Assembly (NCBI GenBank): GCA_024698965.1
Contig: JAILQM010000121.1
Location: forward strand, 1 to 34,416
Reading direction: 5' to 3'
Length of the DNA stretch: 34,416 nucleotides
From: Eubacterium sp.
Lineage (GTDB): Bacteria > Bacillota > Clostridia > Lachnospirales > Lachnospiraceae
A program made the translations under genes and the position numbers. Shown one piece after another: positions 1-9,452 of this stretch. The notes below the pieces were generated by a model that was not told the origin of the DNA, did no database searches, and saw only the letters and a list, made by a program, of their open reading frames with translations. The first letter of the stretch is position 1. Every line of letters starts with the position of its first letter.

Positions 1-1
1 T

Positions 2-1159
2 ATAAAGCTTTTAAAAGAAACAATGGCGGCAGAAAAGATAATGGAGAGAATCTATTCCAATTATGAAAGATACGAATATAACGACCAGGATGTTTTAAAC
101 GAAATGTATTATGACACTTTAAAATACCTGCCGTGGGAAAAATATAACTGCCCGCCCGCACTTTACATTTTGGGCAAAGAAAACGGAAATTATCTTTCAT
201 ATGATATGATAAAAGCGGCAAACTCCGGCGAAATAAAAAATGTAACCGAAGATGTGAAAAATGCGGCAGCAGTCATACATTATATGGCAAATACAAAGCC
301 ATGGTCAAAAAACAGAGAAAACTCGTCAGTATATAATCTGTTTGACCCGCTGTATTTTGAGGCAAGGCGGGATGCGGGTCTTGAGCCGGATTTTAAAGAG
401 CTTTCAGATATGTATGCAGAGAGAAATTATTCGGAGACATATCTTGAATGCATGCTCAAAGCTTTGGCTTTTCCTCAGGTGGATACGGTGATTTTGGGAG
501 GAGACAGCGGGTTATTTGATGTCGATACTAAAATGCTTACCCATCAGGTAAATCTTTGTGTTGAAGACTTTGATTTTGCGACCGGCAATAGGATTTATGA
601 AGAAGCGCTTCAAAGAGCGAAAAAAGGTCAGATAAAAAAGCTCATACTTATACTTGAGGAGAATGCGGTTTGCAAAAGAACTCAAAATGCAGCCGATATT
701 TTTTCATCTGAGAGATGGACTTTTGCAGCTAATAAAGGATTGTGTAATGCCGATAAAGCCGCAGTGGAAGAAAGTCTAAAAAAAGCCATACTTGAAAAAG
801 GGAGTTATTTTAGCGACATACATAAAAGAAAAACTTTCGAAAAAATGGATGAATGTATCGATGATGAGAAGGCGGCAAGCAAAAACAAAGACATGATAGA
901 GAATATATGCCGGCTGGCAACAAATGATGGAGCAAAACTCATATTTATAGTCCCGCCACATGCAAATGAGTCTGAAAAACCGGACAAGATACCGGAAAAT
1001 TTGCTGAATGTTCTTAACGAAATGCCATATGAGGCCGAATACTATAATATGAACGATCTTGTGAAAGAAGATTTTTTTGTTCTTGATGATTTTTGGGACG
1101 AAAAGCATCTAAACGAGGTTGGAGCACAGAAGTTTACTAAATTACTAATAGGATTATAA
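2..1159 (+). CDS. GT8-type glycosyltransferase fused to SGNH/GDSL-like domain, 5' partial
   Basis: The reading frame is open to the left edge, so the ATG at 23 is probably internal and the gene begins outside the window. Counting from that ATG, residues 1-100 look like the end of a family 8 (LgtC-like) glycosyltransferase: DQDVLN at 21-26, then YLPW, then the H-x5-KPW signature (H86, KPW 92-94). Residues from about 155 to 378 look like an SGNH/GDSL esterase or acyltransferase: a GDS block at 160-162 and a terminal D-x-x-H-L-N (D359, H362) followed by GAQKFT. The protein may add a sugar and acylate or deacylate the same glycan; that is inference. The stop codon overlaps the next start by one base (TAATG), so the two genes are probably translationally coupled. 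Confidence 0.8.
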   Translation: MKLLKETMAAEKIMERIYSNYERYEYNDQDVLNEMYYDTLKYLPWEKYNCPPALYILGKENGNYLSYDMIKAANSGEIKNVTEDVKNAAAVIHYMANTKPWSKNRENSSVYNLFDPLYFEARRDAGLEPDFKELSDMYAERNYSETYLECMLKALAFPQVDTVILGGDSGLFDVDTKMLTHQVNLCVEDFDFATGNRIYEEALQRAKKGQIKKLILILEENAVCKRTQNAADIFSSERWTFAANKGLCNADKAAVEESLKKAILEKGSYFSDIHKRKTFEKMDECIDDEKAASKNKDMIENICRLATNDGAKLIFIVPPHANESEKPDKIPENLLNVLNEMPYEAEYYNMNDLVKEDFFVLDDFWDEKHLNEVGAQKFTKLLIGL

Positions 1160-2331
1160 TGAGGGCGAAGATGAATTTTTCCGAAAAAGCATTTGAAGAA
1201 TTTAAAAATAATACAGCGGACAATCTTGGTATAATAAAGAAGTTTTCCGAGCTTGTAAAATTTGCGGATAATAATCTTTTTGAAAAGCTGCAGAGTATGC
1301 TTGTAAACTTCGGTGAAAACCTTGAAAATAATTATGGGTTTGAGGGTAGCGAGGTTATAAAACTTTTGGAAGAATGCTGTGAGGATATCTATAACTGCAC
1401 ATGCAATCCCGAAGAAAATGCTCTGGAAAGTTTAAGCAAAAAACTTCTGAGTATTGAAGATGTGCTCCTTGGATGTATAAATGTTAAGCCGTGCCGCCTT
1501 TCTGTGGTTGCAATCATGAGAAATGAGGGCGAATATGTAAAAGAGTGGATAGAATATCATAAAATGATGGGCGTTGAGCATTTTTACATATATGATAATG
1601 AGAGCACGGATAATTTTACAGAGGTAATAAAGCCTTATATTGATGAGGGCAGTTTGACATATACATTTTATCCGGGAGATTTGCAGCAGCTAAATGCTTA
1701 TAACGATGCGATTAAAAACTACAGACACGTTACGGATTATATGGCTTTCATAGACGGTGACGAATTTATAGTACCCGGAGAAAAAGGAAAAAAGATCTAT
1801 GAGATAATGGATGAGATTATAGAAGGTTATAAAAGCTCGCCATACAGAAAGGCTACAAATATCGGAGGTGTGGGAATTAACTGGAGAATGTACGGGACTT
1901 CGCATCTTAAAGAAAAGCCAAAGGGGCTCGTTACGGAAAATTATCTCTACAGAGCACCGGACGGATACGGAGAGAGCGTACATATTAAAACCATATGTAA
2001 CCCGAGAGCTGTGTCAGGATTTTTCTTTAATCCGCACATACCGGGATATTATGATAATTATGATGAGATTTCGCCGAACGGATCTTTGCTCGGAAACAGC
2101 CCGTTCTTTTGCGATGCGCATTTTGATAAGCTTTATATTAATCATTATTACACGAAATCGGAAGGCGAATATATCGCAAAATTAAAAAGAGGCTGGCCAT
2201 GTTTTGAGCATGAGCAGTTCACCGACGAGCATATGTATAATGAGCTTAAGAAAAGAGAACATTACAATGATGTTTATTCTCCGGAGATTCTTGAATACAC
2301 AGATGAGCTTCGAAAGAGAATGAATTTATAA
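1159..2331 (+). CDS. GT92 (DUF23)-type glycosyltransferase with N-terminal helical module
   Basis: Residues about 112-385 match the DUF23/GT92 family: LSVVAIMRNEGEYVKEWIEYH, then YIYDNESTDNF, and the metal/nucleotide-sugar motif DGDE at 199-202. The first 105 residues are a separate acidic helical region. Its segment 62-78 (EGSEVIKLLEECCEDIY) resembles a linker in the LicD fusion at 30603-32864. The start at 1159 has AGGA five bases upstream and overlaps the previous stop. A second ATG at 1171 has GAGGG at good spacing and is equally possible. The cytoplasmic enzyme probably adds one sugar to the flagellin glycan, judged only from its position beside the flagellar operon. No terminator is visible after it. 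Confidence 0.85.
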   Translation: MRAKMNFSEKAFEEFKNNTADNLGIIKKFSELVKFADNNLFEKLQSMLVNFGENLENNYGFEGSEVIKLLEECCEDIYNCTCNPEENALESLSKKLLSIEDVLLGCINVKPCRLSVVAIMRNEGEYVKEWIEYHKMMGVEHFYIYDNESTDNFTEVIKPYIDEGSLTYTFYPGDLQQLNAYNDAIKNYRHVTDYMAFIDGDEFIVPGEKGKKIYEIMDEIIEGYKSSPYRKATNIGGVGINWRMYGTSHLKEKPKGLVTENYLYRAPDGYGESVHIKTICNPRAVSGFFFNPHIPGYYDNYDEISPNGSLLGNSPFFCDAHFDKLYINHYYTKSEGEYIAKLKRGWPCFEHEQFTDEHMYNELKKREHYNDVYSPEILEYTDELRKRMNL

Positions 2332-2349
2332 AAAAATTAAAATAAAGTG

Positions 2350-2376
2350 TAAAGTAATATTTAATCTTGCCGATAA
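2350..2376 (+). promoter_or_regulatory. Sigma-28 (FliA/SigD) promoter of the flgM operon
   Basis: TAAA at 2350-2353, a 15-base spacer and GCCGATA at 2369-2375 match the sigma-28 consensus. Transcription would start near 2382, giving a leader of about 70 bases before flgM. The same pattern recurs before flaG, all three flagellins and the gene at 21139. Confidence 0.88.
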
Positions 2377-2414
2377 ATGTATTAGAAACAAGCTAAATGG
2401 GTTTGTTTTGAGAA

Positions 2415-2426
2415 TTCAAGGATGAA
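2415..2426 (+). promoter_or_regulatory. Candidate CsrA-binding hairpin in flgM leader
   Basis: TTCA-AGGA-TGAA is a four-base-pair stem with AGGA in the loop. It contains CAAGGATG, which agrees with the core of the CsrA consensus (CARGGAUG). A second GGA lies in the flgM ribosome binding site (AAAGGAG). The stem is short, so support rests mainly on the matching element in two flagellin leaders. Confidence 0.5.
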
Positions 2427-2452
2427 GAAAATGACAGAAAGGAGATGGAGAT

Positions 2453-2731
2453 ATGCGTATAGATGCGTACAACCAGATAGCACAGTTATACAGTGCAACA
2501 AACACAAATAAGGTTAAAAGCACTACTCAGACAGGATCTGTAAAAGATCAGGTGACTATCTCCAGAGCTGGCCAGGATTACCAGATTGCCAAACAGGCAG
2601 TTTCAGAGGCTTCTGACATCAGGGAAGATAAGGTTGCCGACATTAAGAGCAGAATAGAAGCGGGAACTTATTCGGTAGATCCAAGCGACTTTGCAGATAA
2701 GCTTTTGCAGAAGTTCTATGAATTTGGGTAA
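2453..2731 (+). CDS. flgM: Anti-sigma-28 factor FlgM
   Basis: FlgM binds and inhibits sigma-28 until the hook is complete, then is exported. The 92-residue length is typical. The C-terminal part has the family pattern: DQVTISRAGQDYQ near 32-44, then VADIKSRIEAGTYSVDPSDF (62-81) and a short terminal helix ending DKLLQKFYEFG. The N-terminus is low in complexity and probably disordered, as in other FlgM proteins. A GGAG site precedes the ATG. It is first in an operon driven by a sigma-28 promoter, so the anti-sigma factor is under the sigma factor it controls, a common negative feedback loop. Confidence 0.93.
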   Translation: MRIDAYNQIAQLYSATNTNKVKSTTQTGSVKDQVTISRAGQDYQIAKQAVSEASDIREDKVADIKSRIEAGTYSVDPSDFADKLLQKFYEFG

Positions 2732-2742
2732 GGTGAGGATTA

Positions 2743-3255
2743 GTGGCTAGTTTGATGGAGGAGCTGATTTCCAGCTTTGAAACCGAAATAACAGAGTACG
2801 GAAAACTTGTAGAGCTATCAAAGAAAAAGACTCCGATTATTGTAAAGGGCGATATCGAAGCACTTGAAAAATTAACCGAGGAAGAATCGGATTTGACAAG
2901 TAAAATCAAAAACATCGACAATTTCAGAATTGCAAAAACGGTGGAGATAGCAAATGTGCTCAATAAAAAAACAGAGGAAATGACTCTTACAAATTTGATT
3001 GAGCTTATGGATACAAGGCCGGAAGAACAAAAAAGGCTTGCGGATATTAAGGAGAGAATTACTTCGGTACTAGGGGAGCTCAAAAAGGTGAATGAGCAAA
3101 ATGAAGTGCTGATTAATCAGGCAATGGAAATGGTAGAATTTGACCTGACATTATTCCGGAGTCTCAGGCAGGCACCGGAAACAGCAAACTATGACAAGCG
3201 CGCATACAATACAGGGACGTTACTTGGTGGCGGCGGCTTTGATGCAAGCCAATAA
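2743..3255 (+). CDS. flgN: FlgN-type export chaperone for hook-associated proteins
   Basis: The protein is 170 residues, helical and charged, with an N-terminal region (LMEELISSFETEITEYGKLV) and a Glu/Lys-rich central coiled-coil typical of FlgN. FlgN binds the C-termini of FlgK and FlgL in the cytoplasm and delivers them to the export gate; here it sits between flgM and flgK. The start is GTG at 2743, with AGGTGAGG ending four bases before it; the next ATG at 2755 has poorer spacing. The C-terminus (GTLLGGGGFDASQ) is glycine-rich and probably flexible. The call relies on position and general character, because FlgN sequences are poorly conserved. Confidence 0.82.
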   Translation: MASLMEELISSFETEITEYGKLVELSKKKTPIIVKGDIEALEKLTEEESDLTSKIKNIDNFRIAKTVEIANVLNKKTEEMTLTNLIELMDTRPEEQKRLADIKERITSVLGELKKVNEQNEVLINQAMEMVEFDLTLFRSLRQAPETANYDKRAYNTGTLLGGGGFDASQ

Positions 3256-3261
3256 CCACAT

Positions 3262-3291
3262 AACGAAAGCGTAGAATGGCGCGCTTTTGTT
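3262..3291 (+). repeat. Inverted repeat in flgN-flgK gap
   Basis: AACGAAAGCG (3262-3271) can pair with CGCTTTTGTT (3282-3291) with one G-U pair and a ten-base loop. It lies in the 83-base gap between flgN and the real flgK start. No T-tract follows, so it is not a standard terminator. It may be an mRNA processing or stability element. Confidence 0.4.
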
Positions 3292-3338
3292 GTCTAAAGA
3301 AATCAGGCGACAAAGCACTTAAAAAGAGGACTATATTT

Positions 3339-5177
3339 ATGGCAAGTAATGGATTTGGAAGCTTTTGGGTAGGCACATCAGGATTGCAGACAGCCCAGGC
3401 ATCAATGAATATAACGGCAAACAATTTGGCGAACTTAGATACAACAGGCTATGTTCGCCGACAAGTGCTGCAATCGGATAAGGCTTATTCGGTTATAAAT
3501 ACCGGACAGGCAACGGCGCTTTCTCAGGTAGGAACCGGTGTTACGGTTGCAGATGTCGTTCATACGAGAGACTTGTTTCTTGACAAGTATTATCGTACCG
3601 AGAGCGGACGCCAGAATTTTTACGATAAATTATATGAAGCAACGACAGAAGTGGAGACTATTTTCCAGGAGCTTGAAGGCTCGGAGTTTTTGACAACACT
3701 TACAAGCTTTTATGAGGCTATGTCGGAGCTTGCGAAGGATCCTTCGGACTCGGTTAACCAAAACCTTGTGGTTCAGAAGGCCAGCCTTCTTATCTCAAGG
3801 GCTCAGGGTGTATATGAGTCTTTGGAAGAATACCAGGAAAATCTTAACACTCAGGTTGAGGACATGGTGGAAACCATTAATTCTCTCGGTGAGCAGCTGG
3901 CTGAACTTAATCTTCAGATAGCTAAAGTGGAAGCCGGCGGAACAGAGACAGCCTATGATTTAAGAGATGAGAGAGACAATATTTTAGACGAACTTGCCGG
4001 ATACGGCAACATTGAATATAAAGAGCTTCTTGATTCTACCGTTACCGTTAAATTTGAAGGCACGGTATTTGTAGACGGCAAAAACGTAGACGAGCTTGCA
4101 ACCTATAGAGATGCACAAGGATACAGTATACCGTATTGGACAGATCTTTCGAATTTTTCGGATAAGAGTAATCCTTCTTACTATACTGTATATGATATGG
4201 ACAATCTTTCCTATGATACAGAGAAGAATACCGATATCGGAGAACTTAAAGCACTCCTTGTCGCAAGAGGAACTGATGCAACAGATTATTCAGACATTCT
4301 TAATGTAAGTGATTATGCGAGCACAACCACAGCAAACTGTCTTCTTACAGATGTAATGGCAAGACTTGATAATCTTATACATACAATAGTTACCGAAGTG
4401 AACAATATCTTCAGTCCGCTGACCGATAAACAGTATGTGGACTCAAGCCTTGTTACAGCAACGGCAAGAACCGACTCACTCGGAAACAATCTTTATGATG
4501 ATGACGGAAATCAGCTTTATGATTATACATATAACTCGGGAATAGACGGTGATTCTACAATATCGGTTGCTTATGATGAGGAGACCGGAGAGTATTATTA
4601 CAGAACATGGGATGAGGAAAACGCAGATTTGGGCTCAACACTTGAAGGCCCGGGCGAAGAACTCTTTTCAAGATTTGCAACAGACAGATATACCACAGCA
4701 ACTATAAACGGCGAGACGGTATATGTATATAACGAAGAAGATCAGTACGATACTACGACAATGTATACCACAGAAGATCTTGTGGTGAATTCGGCTCTTT
4801 TGGCAGACGCAACTCTTCTTCCGTATCAGTATTCGAGCGGAAGTGGAGACGTGGATATGACAATGGCTGCAAATCTTGAAGCGATTTGGAGCGATACATT
4901 TGATTACGGCGGAGACAGTACCCAGGAATACGGCATTATGTCATATTATCAGAACATAATAGATGTAATTGCCAACAAAGGTACGGTTTACGAAAGCCAG
5001 TCAAGCACACTTGAAGCAACAACAGAGTCAATAGACAATCAGAGACAGCAGATTATAGCGGTTTCATCGGATGAAGAACTTTCAAACATGATAAGATTTC
5101 AGAATGCATACAATGCAGCAAGCCGTTATATAAATGTTATAAACGAGATGACGGAGATTATAGCAGGGCTCATCTAA
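3339..5177 (+). CDS. flgK: Hook-associated protein 1 FlgK, first copy
   Basis: FlgK forms the hook-filament junction outside the cell and is exported by the flagellar type III system without a cleaved signal. The N-terminus has the rod/hook family signature (GTSGLQTAQASMNITANNLA, then TTGYVRRQ). The C-terminus has the conserved end SDEELSNMIRFQNAYNAASR followed by INVINEMTEIIAGLI. Length is 612 residues. The frame is open from an ATG at 3276, but the start is placed at 3339: AGAGGA lies eight bases upstream, and the extra 21 residues (MARFCCLKK...) do not belong to the family. The central domain is acidic and rich in Asp, Tyr and Thr. A second flgK follows after 13 bases. Confidence 0.93.
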   Translation: MASNGFGSFWVGTSGLQTAQASMNITANNLANLDTTGYVRRQVLQSDKAYSVINTGQATALSQVGTGVTVADVVHTRDLFLDKYYRTESGRQNFYDKLYEATTEVETIFQELEGSEFLTTLTSFYEAMSELAKDPSDSVNQNLVVQKASLLISRAQGVYESLEEYQENLNTQVEDMVETINSLGEQLAELNLQIAKVEAGGTETAYDLRDERDNILDELAGYGNIEYKELLDSTVTVKFEGTVFVDGKNVDELATYRDAQGYSIPYWTDLSNFSDKSNPSYYTVYDMDNLSYDTEKNTDIGELKALLVARGTDATDYSDILNVSDYASTTTANCLLTDVMARLDNLIHTIVTEVNNIFSPLTDKQYVDSSLVTATARTDSLGNNLYDDDGNQLYDYTYNSGIDGDSTISVAYDEETGEYYYRTWDEENADLGSTLEGPGEELFSRFATDRYTTATINGETVYVYNEEDQYDTTTMYTTEDLVVNSALLADATLLPYQYSSGSGDVDMTMAANLEAIWSDTFDYGGDSTQEYGIMSYYQNIIDVIANKGTVYESQSSTLEATTESIDNQRQQIIAVSSDEELSNMIRFQNAYNAASRYINVINEMTEIIAGLI

Positions 5178-5190
5178 GGGAGGAAGGCTT

Positions 5191-7173
5191 ATGGCATCAA
5201 CTTTTTGGGGATTATATGTAGGCGAATCGGGACTGTCTACTTTCCAGGCAGCCATTAATACTACAGCAAATAACGTTGCAAACGTTCAGACGGAAGGGTA
5301 TTCAAAGCAGCAGGTAAAAATTGAACAGGCGGCAGCCCTCAGAACTCAAACAAGTTACGGTACATTGGGAACCGGTGTAAGCGCAACTTCCATTGAGCAG
5401 CTCAGAGATATCTATTACGATATGAAATACTGGTCAAACAATTCCAAACTCAATGAGTACTCGACCAAGAGTTATTATCTTGCTCAGATAGAGGGATATT
5501 TTGAGGACAGTGAGGATGTTGCGGGCTTTTCAACAATATTCTCAAATATGTATACAGCGCTTGAGTCTTTAAAAACACAGAGTTCGGAGATAAGTGCAAG
5601 ACAGACTTATGTCGGCACTGCACAATCACTTGCAACCTATTTTTCAAGCACTGCAGAATCTTTGAAGTCTCTTCAGGAAGAGATTAACGAAGTAATCGGA
5701 AACAAGGTTGAAAGTATAAATACTCTTGCACAGAAAATCGCATCCATTACAAAACAGATAAACATAATTGAGCAGAACGGCTCTAATGCAAACGATCTTA
5801 GAGATGAGAGAGCCCTTCTCATAGACGAGCTTTCGGAAATAGTACCTGTAACCGTTGAAGAGACTGTTACAAATACAGATGTAAACGCAACAACATATCA
5901 GGTAAAAATAGCCGATCAGCTTCTGGTGGATACTTTTGACTGCAATCAGCTTGTGTGTGTGGCAAGAGATGACAGCAACAAGGTAAATCAGTCTGATGCA
6001 GACGGACTTTACGACATTTACTGGGCGGATTCAAACGGTAATCCGATGAATGATAAATTCAATCCTTTTGCATCAAATATGACAGGTTCTCTTAAATCGC
6101 TATTTGAGCTTAGAGACGGTAATAATGCTGAAAACTTTACGGGAACGGTTGAAAGTTATACCTACGCCGCAGATGCTACAAACGAATTAAATACAACCAC
6201 TTCTCCGGCATCTTCTTACGGAGAACTTACGGTGACAAGCAACGTAGATGTACTTTCGCTTTCTTTAAACTCTACCGGAACAATTACAATCGGAGGAAGA
6301 GAAGTTGTATATGCGGGATTTGAAGTTGAAACCGTCTATACCACAAATGCGGACGGCGAGTCCGAAATAAGAGGATACAGCTATACTTTCTACGTGGATG
6401 AGAATGATGAAAACAACACAAGTAAAGTATTATCTTATGTTGACGGAGCAGAAGGCAAAGAGGCAGAAGTGGGAGAAAGCATTGACTATATGGGAATTGC
6501 TTATTATATGTCTCAGATAAATCAGTTCGCAAGAACCTATGCTTCTCTTTACAATGAGATTCAGCTCTCGGGAAAAGATATGCAGGGTAATACTGCGGAA
6601 AACTTCTGGTCAGCCGACGATCCGCTTGACAGCGCGGACTACCTTTATCAGCTTAACTATCTTACCGATGATTCGGGAAATGAGCTTACGGATGTAGACG
6701 GAAATAAGATTTACGATTATTCTTTTTCAACATTTGACAACAACAAAACGGATTCCTCTTATTATTATCTTACAGCATCTACGCTAAAGGTTAATGAGGA
6801 TGTGGTAAACGATCCGGGCAAGGCGGTAACATCGGCATACAACGCAACAGAGGCCGAAGCCAGTGAACTTGTGGATGAACTTTATGCTCTTTGTACAGAG
6901 CAGACCGTATTCAGAAATACTACGGCGGACTCGTTTTTACAGGTTGTTATTTCGGATATTTCGGTAGACACTCAGGCGGCGTCAATATTTGAGACAAATT
7001 ACTCAAATCTTTCGGACAGTATAGAGCAGCAGAGGATGTCGGTATCGGGTGTTGACCAGGATGAAGAAGCGCTTGATTTGGTAAAATATCAAAATGCTTA
7101 TAATTTGTCATCAAAAGTTATTCAGGTTTTGTCGGAAATGTACGATAAATTAATTACAGAGACAGGTGTATAA
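5191..7173 (+). CDS. flgK: Hook-associated protein 1 FlgK, second paralogue
   Basis: This 660-residue protein shares the FlgK N-terminal signature (GESGLSTFQAAINTTANNVA, then TEGYSKQQ) and C-terminal signature (DQDEEALDLVKYQNAYNLSS, then VIQVLSEMYDKLI). The middle differs strongly from the first copy, although both contain a DSGNxLxDxDGNxxYDY-like stretch. Both termini, which pack in the junction and carry export and chaperone information, look intact, so it should be exported and assembled. The ribosome binding site GGGAGGAAGG is strong and the gene lies in the same operon. It could form a mixed junction with the first FlgK, or replace it. Confidence 0.92.
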   Translation: MASTFWGLYVGESGLSTFQAAINTTANNVANVQTEGYSKQQVKIEQAAALRTQTSYGTLGTGVSATSIEQLRDIYYDMKYWSNNSKLNEYSTKSYYLAQIEGYFEDSEDVAGFSTIFSNMYTALESLKTQSSEISARQTYVGTAQSLATYFSSTAESLKSLQEEINEVIGNKVESINTLAQKIASITKQINIIEQNGSNANDLRDERALLIDELSEIVPVTVEETVTNTDVNATTYQVKIADQLLVDTFDCNQLVCVARDDSNKVNQSDADGLYDIYWADSNGNPMNDKFNPFASNMTGSLKSLFELRDGNNAENFTGTVESYTYAADATNELNTTTSPASSYGELTVTSNVDVLSLSLNSTGTITIGGREVVYAGFEVETVYTTNADGESEIRGYSYTFYVDENDENNTSKVLSYVDGAEGKEAEVGESIDYMGIAYYMSQINQFARTYASLYNEIQLSGKDMQGNTAENFWSADDPLDSADYLYQLNYLTDDSGNELTDVDGNKIYDYSFSTFDNNKTDSSYYYLTASTLKVNEDVVNDPGKAVTSAYNATEAEASELVDELYALCTEQTVFRNTTADSFLQVVISDISVDTQAASIFETNYSNLSDSIEQQRMSVSGVDQDEEALDLVKYQNAYNLSSKVIQVLSEMYDKLITETGV

Positions 7174-7209
7174 ACGCAGTAATCGGACTAAGACTCGGAG
7201 GGAAAGATC

Positions 7210-8961
7210 ATGGCAATGAGAATTACCAATAACATGATAATGAAAAACAGTATTAAGAACATTAATACTACAAAGACTAATGTTGATAAGCTCAACAACC
7301 AGATGACATCTCAGAAAAAGATTGACAGAGCATCTGAAGACCCGGTCATTGCGATCAGATCTCTCAGACTTCGCAATACCCAGGCGCAGGTAGATCAGTA
7401 TCTGAATAATAATATATCCGATGCAAGCACTTGGCTTGAGGCAACCGAGGAAGCTCTTAATAATATGGAGACCACGCTTTCATCGGCTCTTACAGAGCTT
7501 GACTCCATTACAGGTACGTTAAATCTTTCGGATATGCAGGTAAAGCTTCAGAATCTTCAGGCGCTCAGAGATGAGCTTTATTCTGAAGGCAATGCGGATC
7601 TTAACGGAAGAAGCTTATTTACCGGATATAAGACAGACGGAACACTTACCTTCCTTGAAGAGGACAGCGAAGCAAGCTATACAATAACAGAGCCTTTATC
7701 TTATTCCAATATTGAAGAGAAAGCATATTATGCCGATCTTGTAGATGTTGACGATACCATAACTGTTCCGACAGATACAGACGGCAATATAAGTGTTGAT
7801 GGCGATACCGTAGTAACAGATCCGCAGGAAGTTGATAATTACAGAATAAGACTTTCGTATGCAAACCTTACATCGGGCTCGGCAACGGGATTTTCGATTA
7901 CTTATGATTATGCCAGAGCTAACGATTCTTATGTAAGCAGCGCAGTATATGATACAAACACAAAGACATATCAGGTTACAACAACAGACAGCAGCGGAAA
8001 TACCACCACCGAAAACTATGTCTATGACGATACAACCGGAACATATGTAAATGAAAATGATGCTACACTTACATATGATTCTACGGCCGGAAAAATATAT
8101 AAGACAGATACAACAACTTATACAATTACAGAGATAGATTACAGCACATGGGAAGCAGCGGACTTTGCCGTACCTACAGCCGATGATGCGACAAATAACG
8201 CTCTTACTTCGGACAATACAATATATTTTGTTCCTGAAACGGGAGAACTTGTGCTTGGAAGCGGAGTTGCCGCAAATCTTAAATCGTTGCAGGCGGATAT
8301 TTCATTAACCTATGATAAAACAGGTTTTGAAGCAGGTGAAATAAGACCTGAAAACTATTTTGACTGTACACAATATACTGCTTCAAATCCATATCCGAAT
8401 GGTATAGAATATACGAAAGAGGATCAGGAAATAAAATATACCGTAGCTTCAAACACTACTCTTACGGTTAATGTACAGGCATCGGATGTGTTTAACGCAG
8501 ATGCCGGCAGAGATATAGACGAGCTTATAAACGCCATGCAGGCAGCTATAGATGCTGAAACAAAGGTTGCAAACATTGAGGCAATGATGGAGGAGAGTCA
8601 GTATTCGGGAGAGGATGCACAGGCTTATCTTTCAAATCTTCTTGCAGCAGCACAAAAGGAAGCTGATTATACCCAGGACAATGTAACAACTCTTTACAGC
8701 CAGTACCTTACAAAGTTCCAGAATTATGAGAAGGATGTTACAACCGCATTATCAGATGTGGGAAATAAGGGCTCACAGCTCAGTCTTATAAAAACGAGGA
8801 TGACAAATCAGGAGTCAACTCTTGAAAGTCTTATTTCCGATAACGAAGATTTGGATTTGTCGGAGATAGTTATTAATTACACGGCAGCATATAATGCATA
8901 TGAGTCGGCGCTTCTTGCGGCAAGCAAGGCGAGTGACAACACATTATTGGATTATATTTAA
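7210..8961 (+). CDS. flgL: Hook-associated protein 3 FlgL, enlarged
   Basis: FlgL is the second junction protein and carries flagellin-like ends. The N-terminus (MAMRITNNMIMKNSIKNINT, then KKIDRASEDPVIAIRSLRLR) and the C-terminus (DLSEIVINYTAAYNAYESAL, then LLAASKASDNTLLDYI) are clear. At 583 residues it is much longer than the roughly 300 of typical FlgL. The extra length is a central acidic, Thr/Tyr-rich insertion from about residue 150 to 430, expected to be surface exposed. GGAGGG lies seven bases before the first ATG, supporting 7210 over the ATG at 7216. It follows flgK2 by 36 bases. Confidence 0.93.
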   Translation: MAMRITNNMIMKNSIKNINTTKTNVDKLNNQMTSQKKIDRASEDPVIAIRSLRLRNTQAQVDQYLNNNISDASTWLEATEEALNNMETTLSSALTELDSITGTLNLSDMQVKLQNLQALRDELYSEGNADLNGRSLFTGYKTDGTLTFLEEDSEASYTITEPLSYSNIEEKAYYADLVDVDDTITVPTDTDGNISVDGDTVVTDPQEVDNYRIRLSYANLTSGSATGFSITYDYARANDSYVSSAVYDTNTKTYQVTTTDSSGNTTTENYVYDDTTGTYVNENDATLTYDSTAGKIYKTDTTTYTITEIDYSTWEAADFAVPTADDATNNALTSDNTIYFVPETGELVLGSGVAANLKSLQADISLTYDKTGFEAGEIRPENYFDCTQYTASNPYPNGIEYTKEDQEIKYTVASNTTLTVNVQASDVFNADAGRDIDELINAMQAAIDAETKVANIEAMMEESQYSGEDAQAYLSNLLAAAQKEADYTQDNVTTLYSQYLTKFQNYEKDVTTALSDVGNKGSQLSLIKTRMTNQESTLESLISDNEDLDLSEIVINYTAAYNAYESALLAASKASDNTLLDYI

Positions 8962-8993
8962 AAAGGATTTTGCATGCAGAAAGGAAGAAGGAA

Positions 8994-9449
8994 ATGAAGG
9001 TTAATACCAGATTATTTGGGGAAATCGAAATCGCTGATGAGAAAATCATAAGCTTTGAAGATGGTGTTATAGGATTTCCCGAGTTTAAGAAATTCACATT
9101 GATTTATGACGAGGAAAAGAAAGAAAAGGAAGGAGCCGTATCCATCATATGGTTACAGTCACTTGATGATGAGGTGTTTGCACTTCCTATAATGAATCCT
9201 CTTATTGTAAGCCCGGATTACAATCCGCATATTGAGGATGAATATTTATTACCGCTCGGAGAACTTAATGAAGTAAATACTATGGCGTATGTAACGGTTA
9301 CGATTCCTTCGGAAATCGAAAAAATATCAGTTAATCTCCGCGCCCCGATCATCATCAACGCTGATACAAGAAAAGGCGCGCAGATAATTGTGGAAGAAGA
9401 TTTTCCTGTTAAATACCCTATTTATCAGATAATAAAGAAGGAGGATTAA
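8994..9449 (+). CDS. fliW: Flagellar assembly factor FliW
   Basis: FliW is a cytoplasmic protein that binds CsrA and blocks its RNA repression, and is released when it binds unexported flagellin. The sequence has the family start (MKVNTRLFGEIEI) followed by FEDGVIGFPEFKKF, and VNLRAPIIINADTRKGAQII near the end. The 151-residue length is normal. The frame opens at an ATG at 8970, but the start at 8994 fits the family and has AAGGAAGAAGGAA just upstream. The gene lies three bases before csrA, the usual pairing in Firmicutes. Confidence 0.95.
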   Translation: MKVNTRLFGEIEIADEKIISFEDGVIGFPEFKKFTLIYDEEKKEKEGAVSIIWLQSLDDEVFALPIMNPLIVSPDYNPHIEDEYLLPLGELNEVNTMAYVTVTIPSEIEKISVNLRAPIIINADTRKGAQIIVEEDFPVKYPIYQIIKKED

Positions 9450-9452
9450 GCT

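Noticed and set aside
3276-3338. N-terminal extension of FlgK1
   Set aside because: The residues MARFCCLKK... do not fit the family, and AGAGGA precedes the ATG at 3339.
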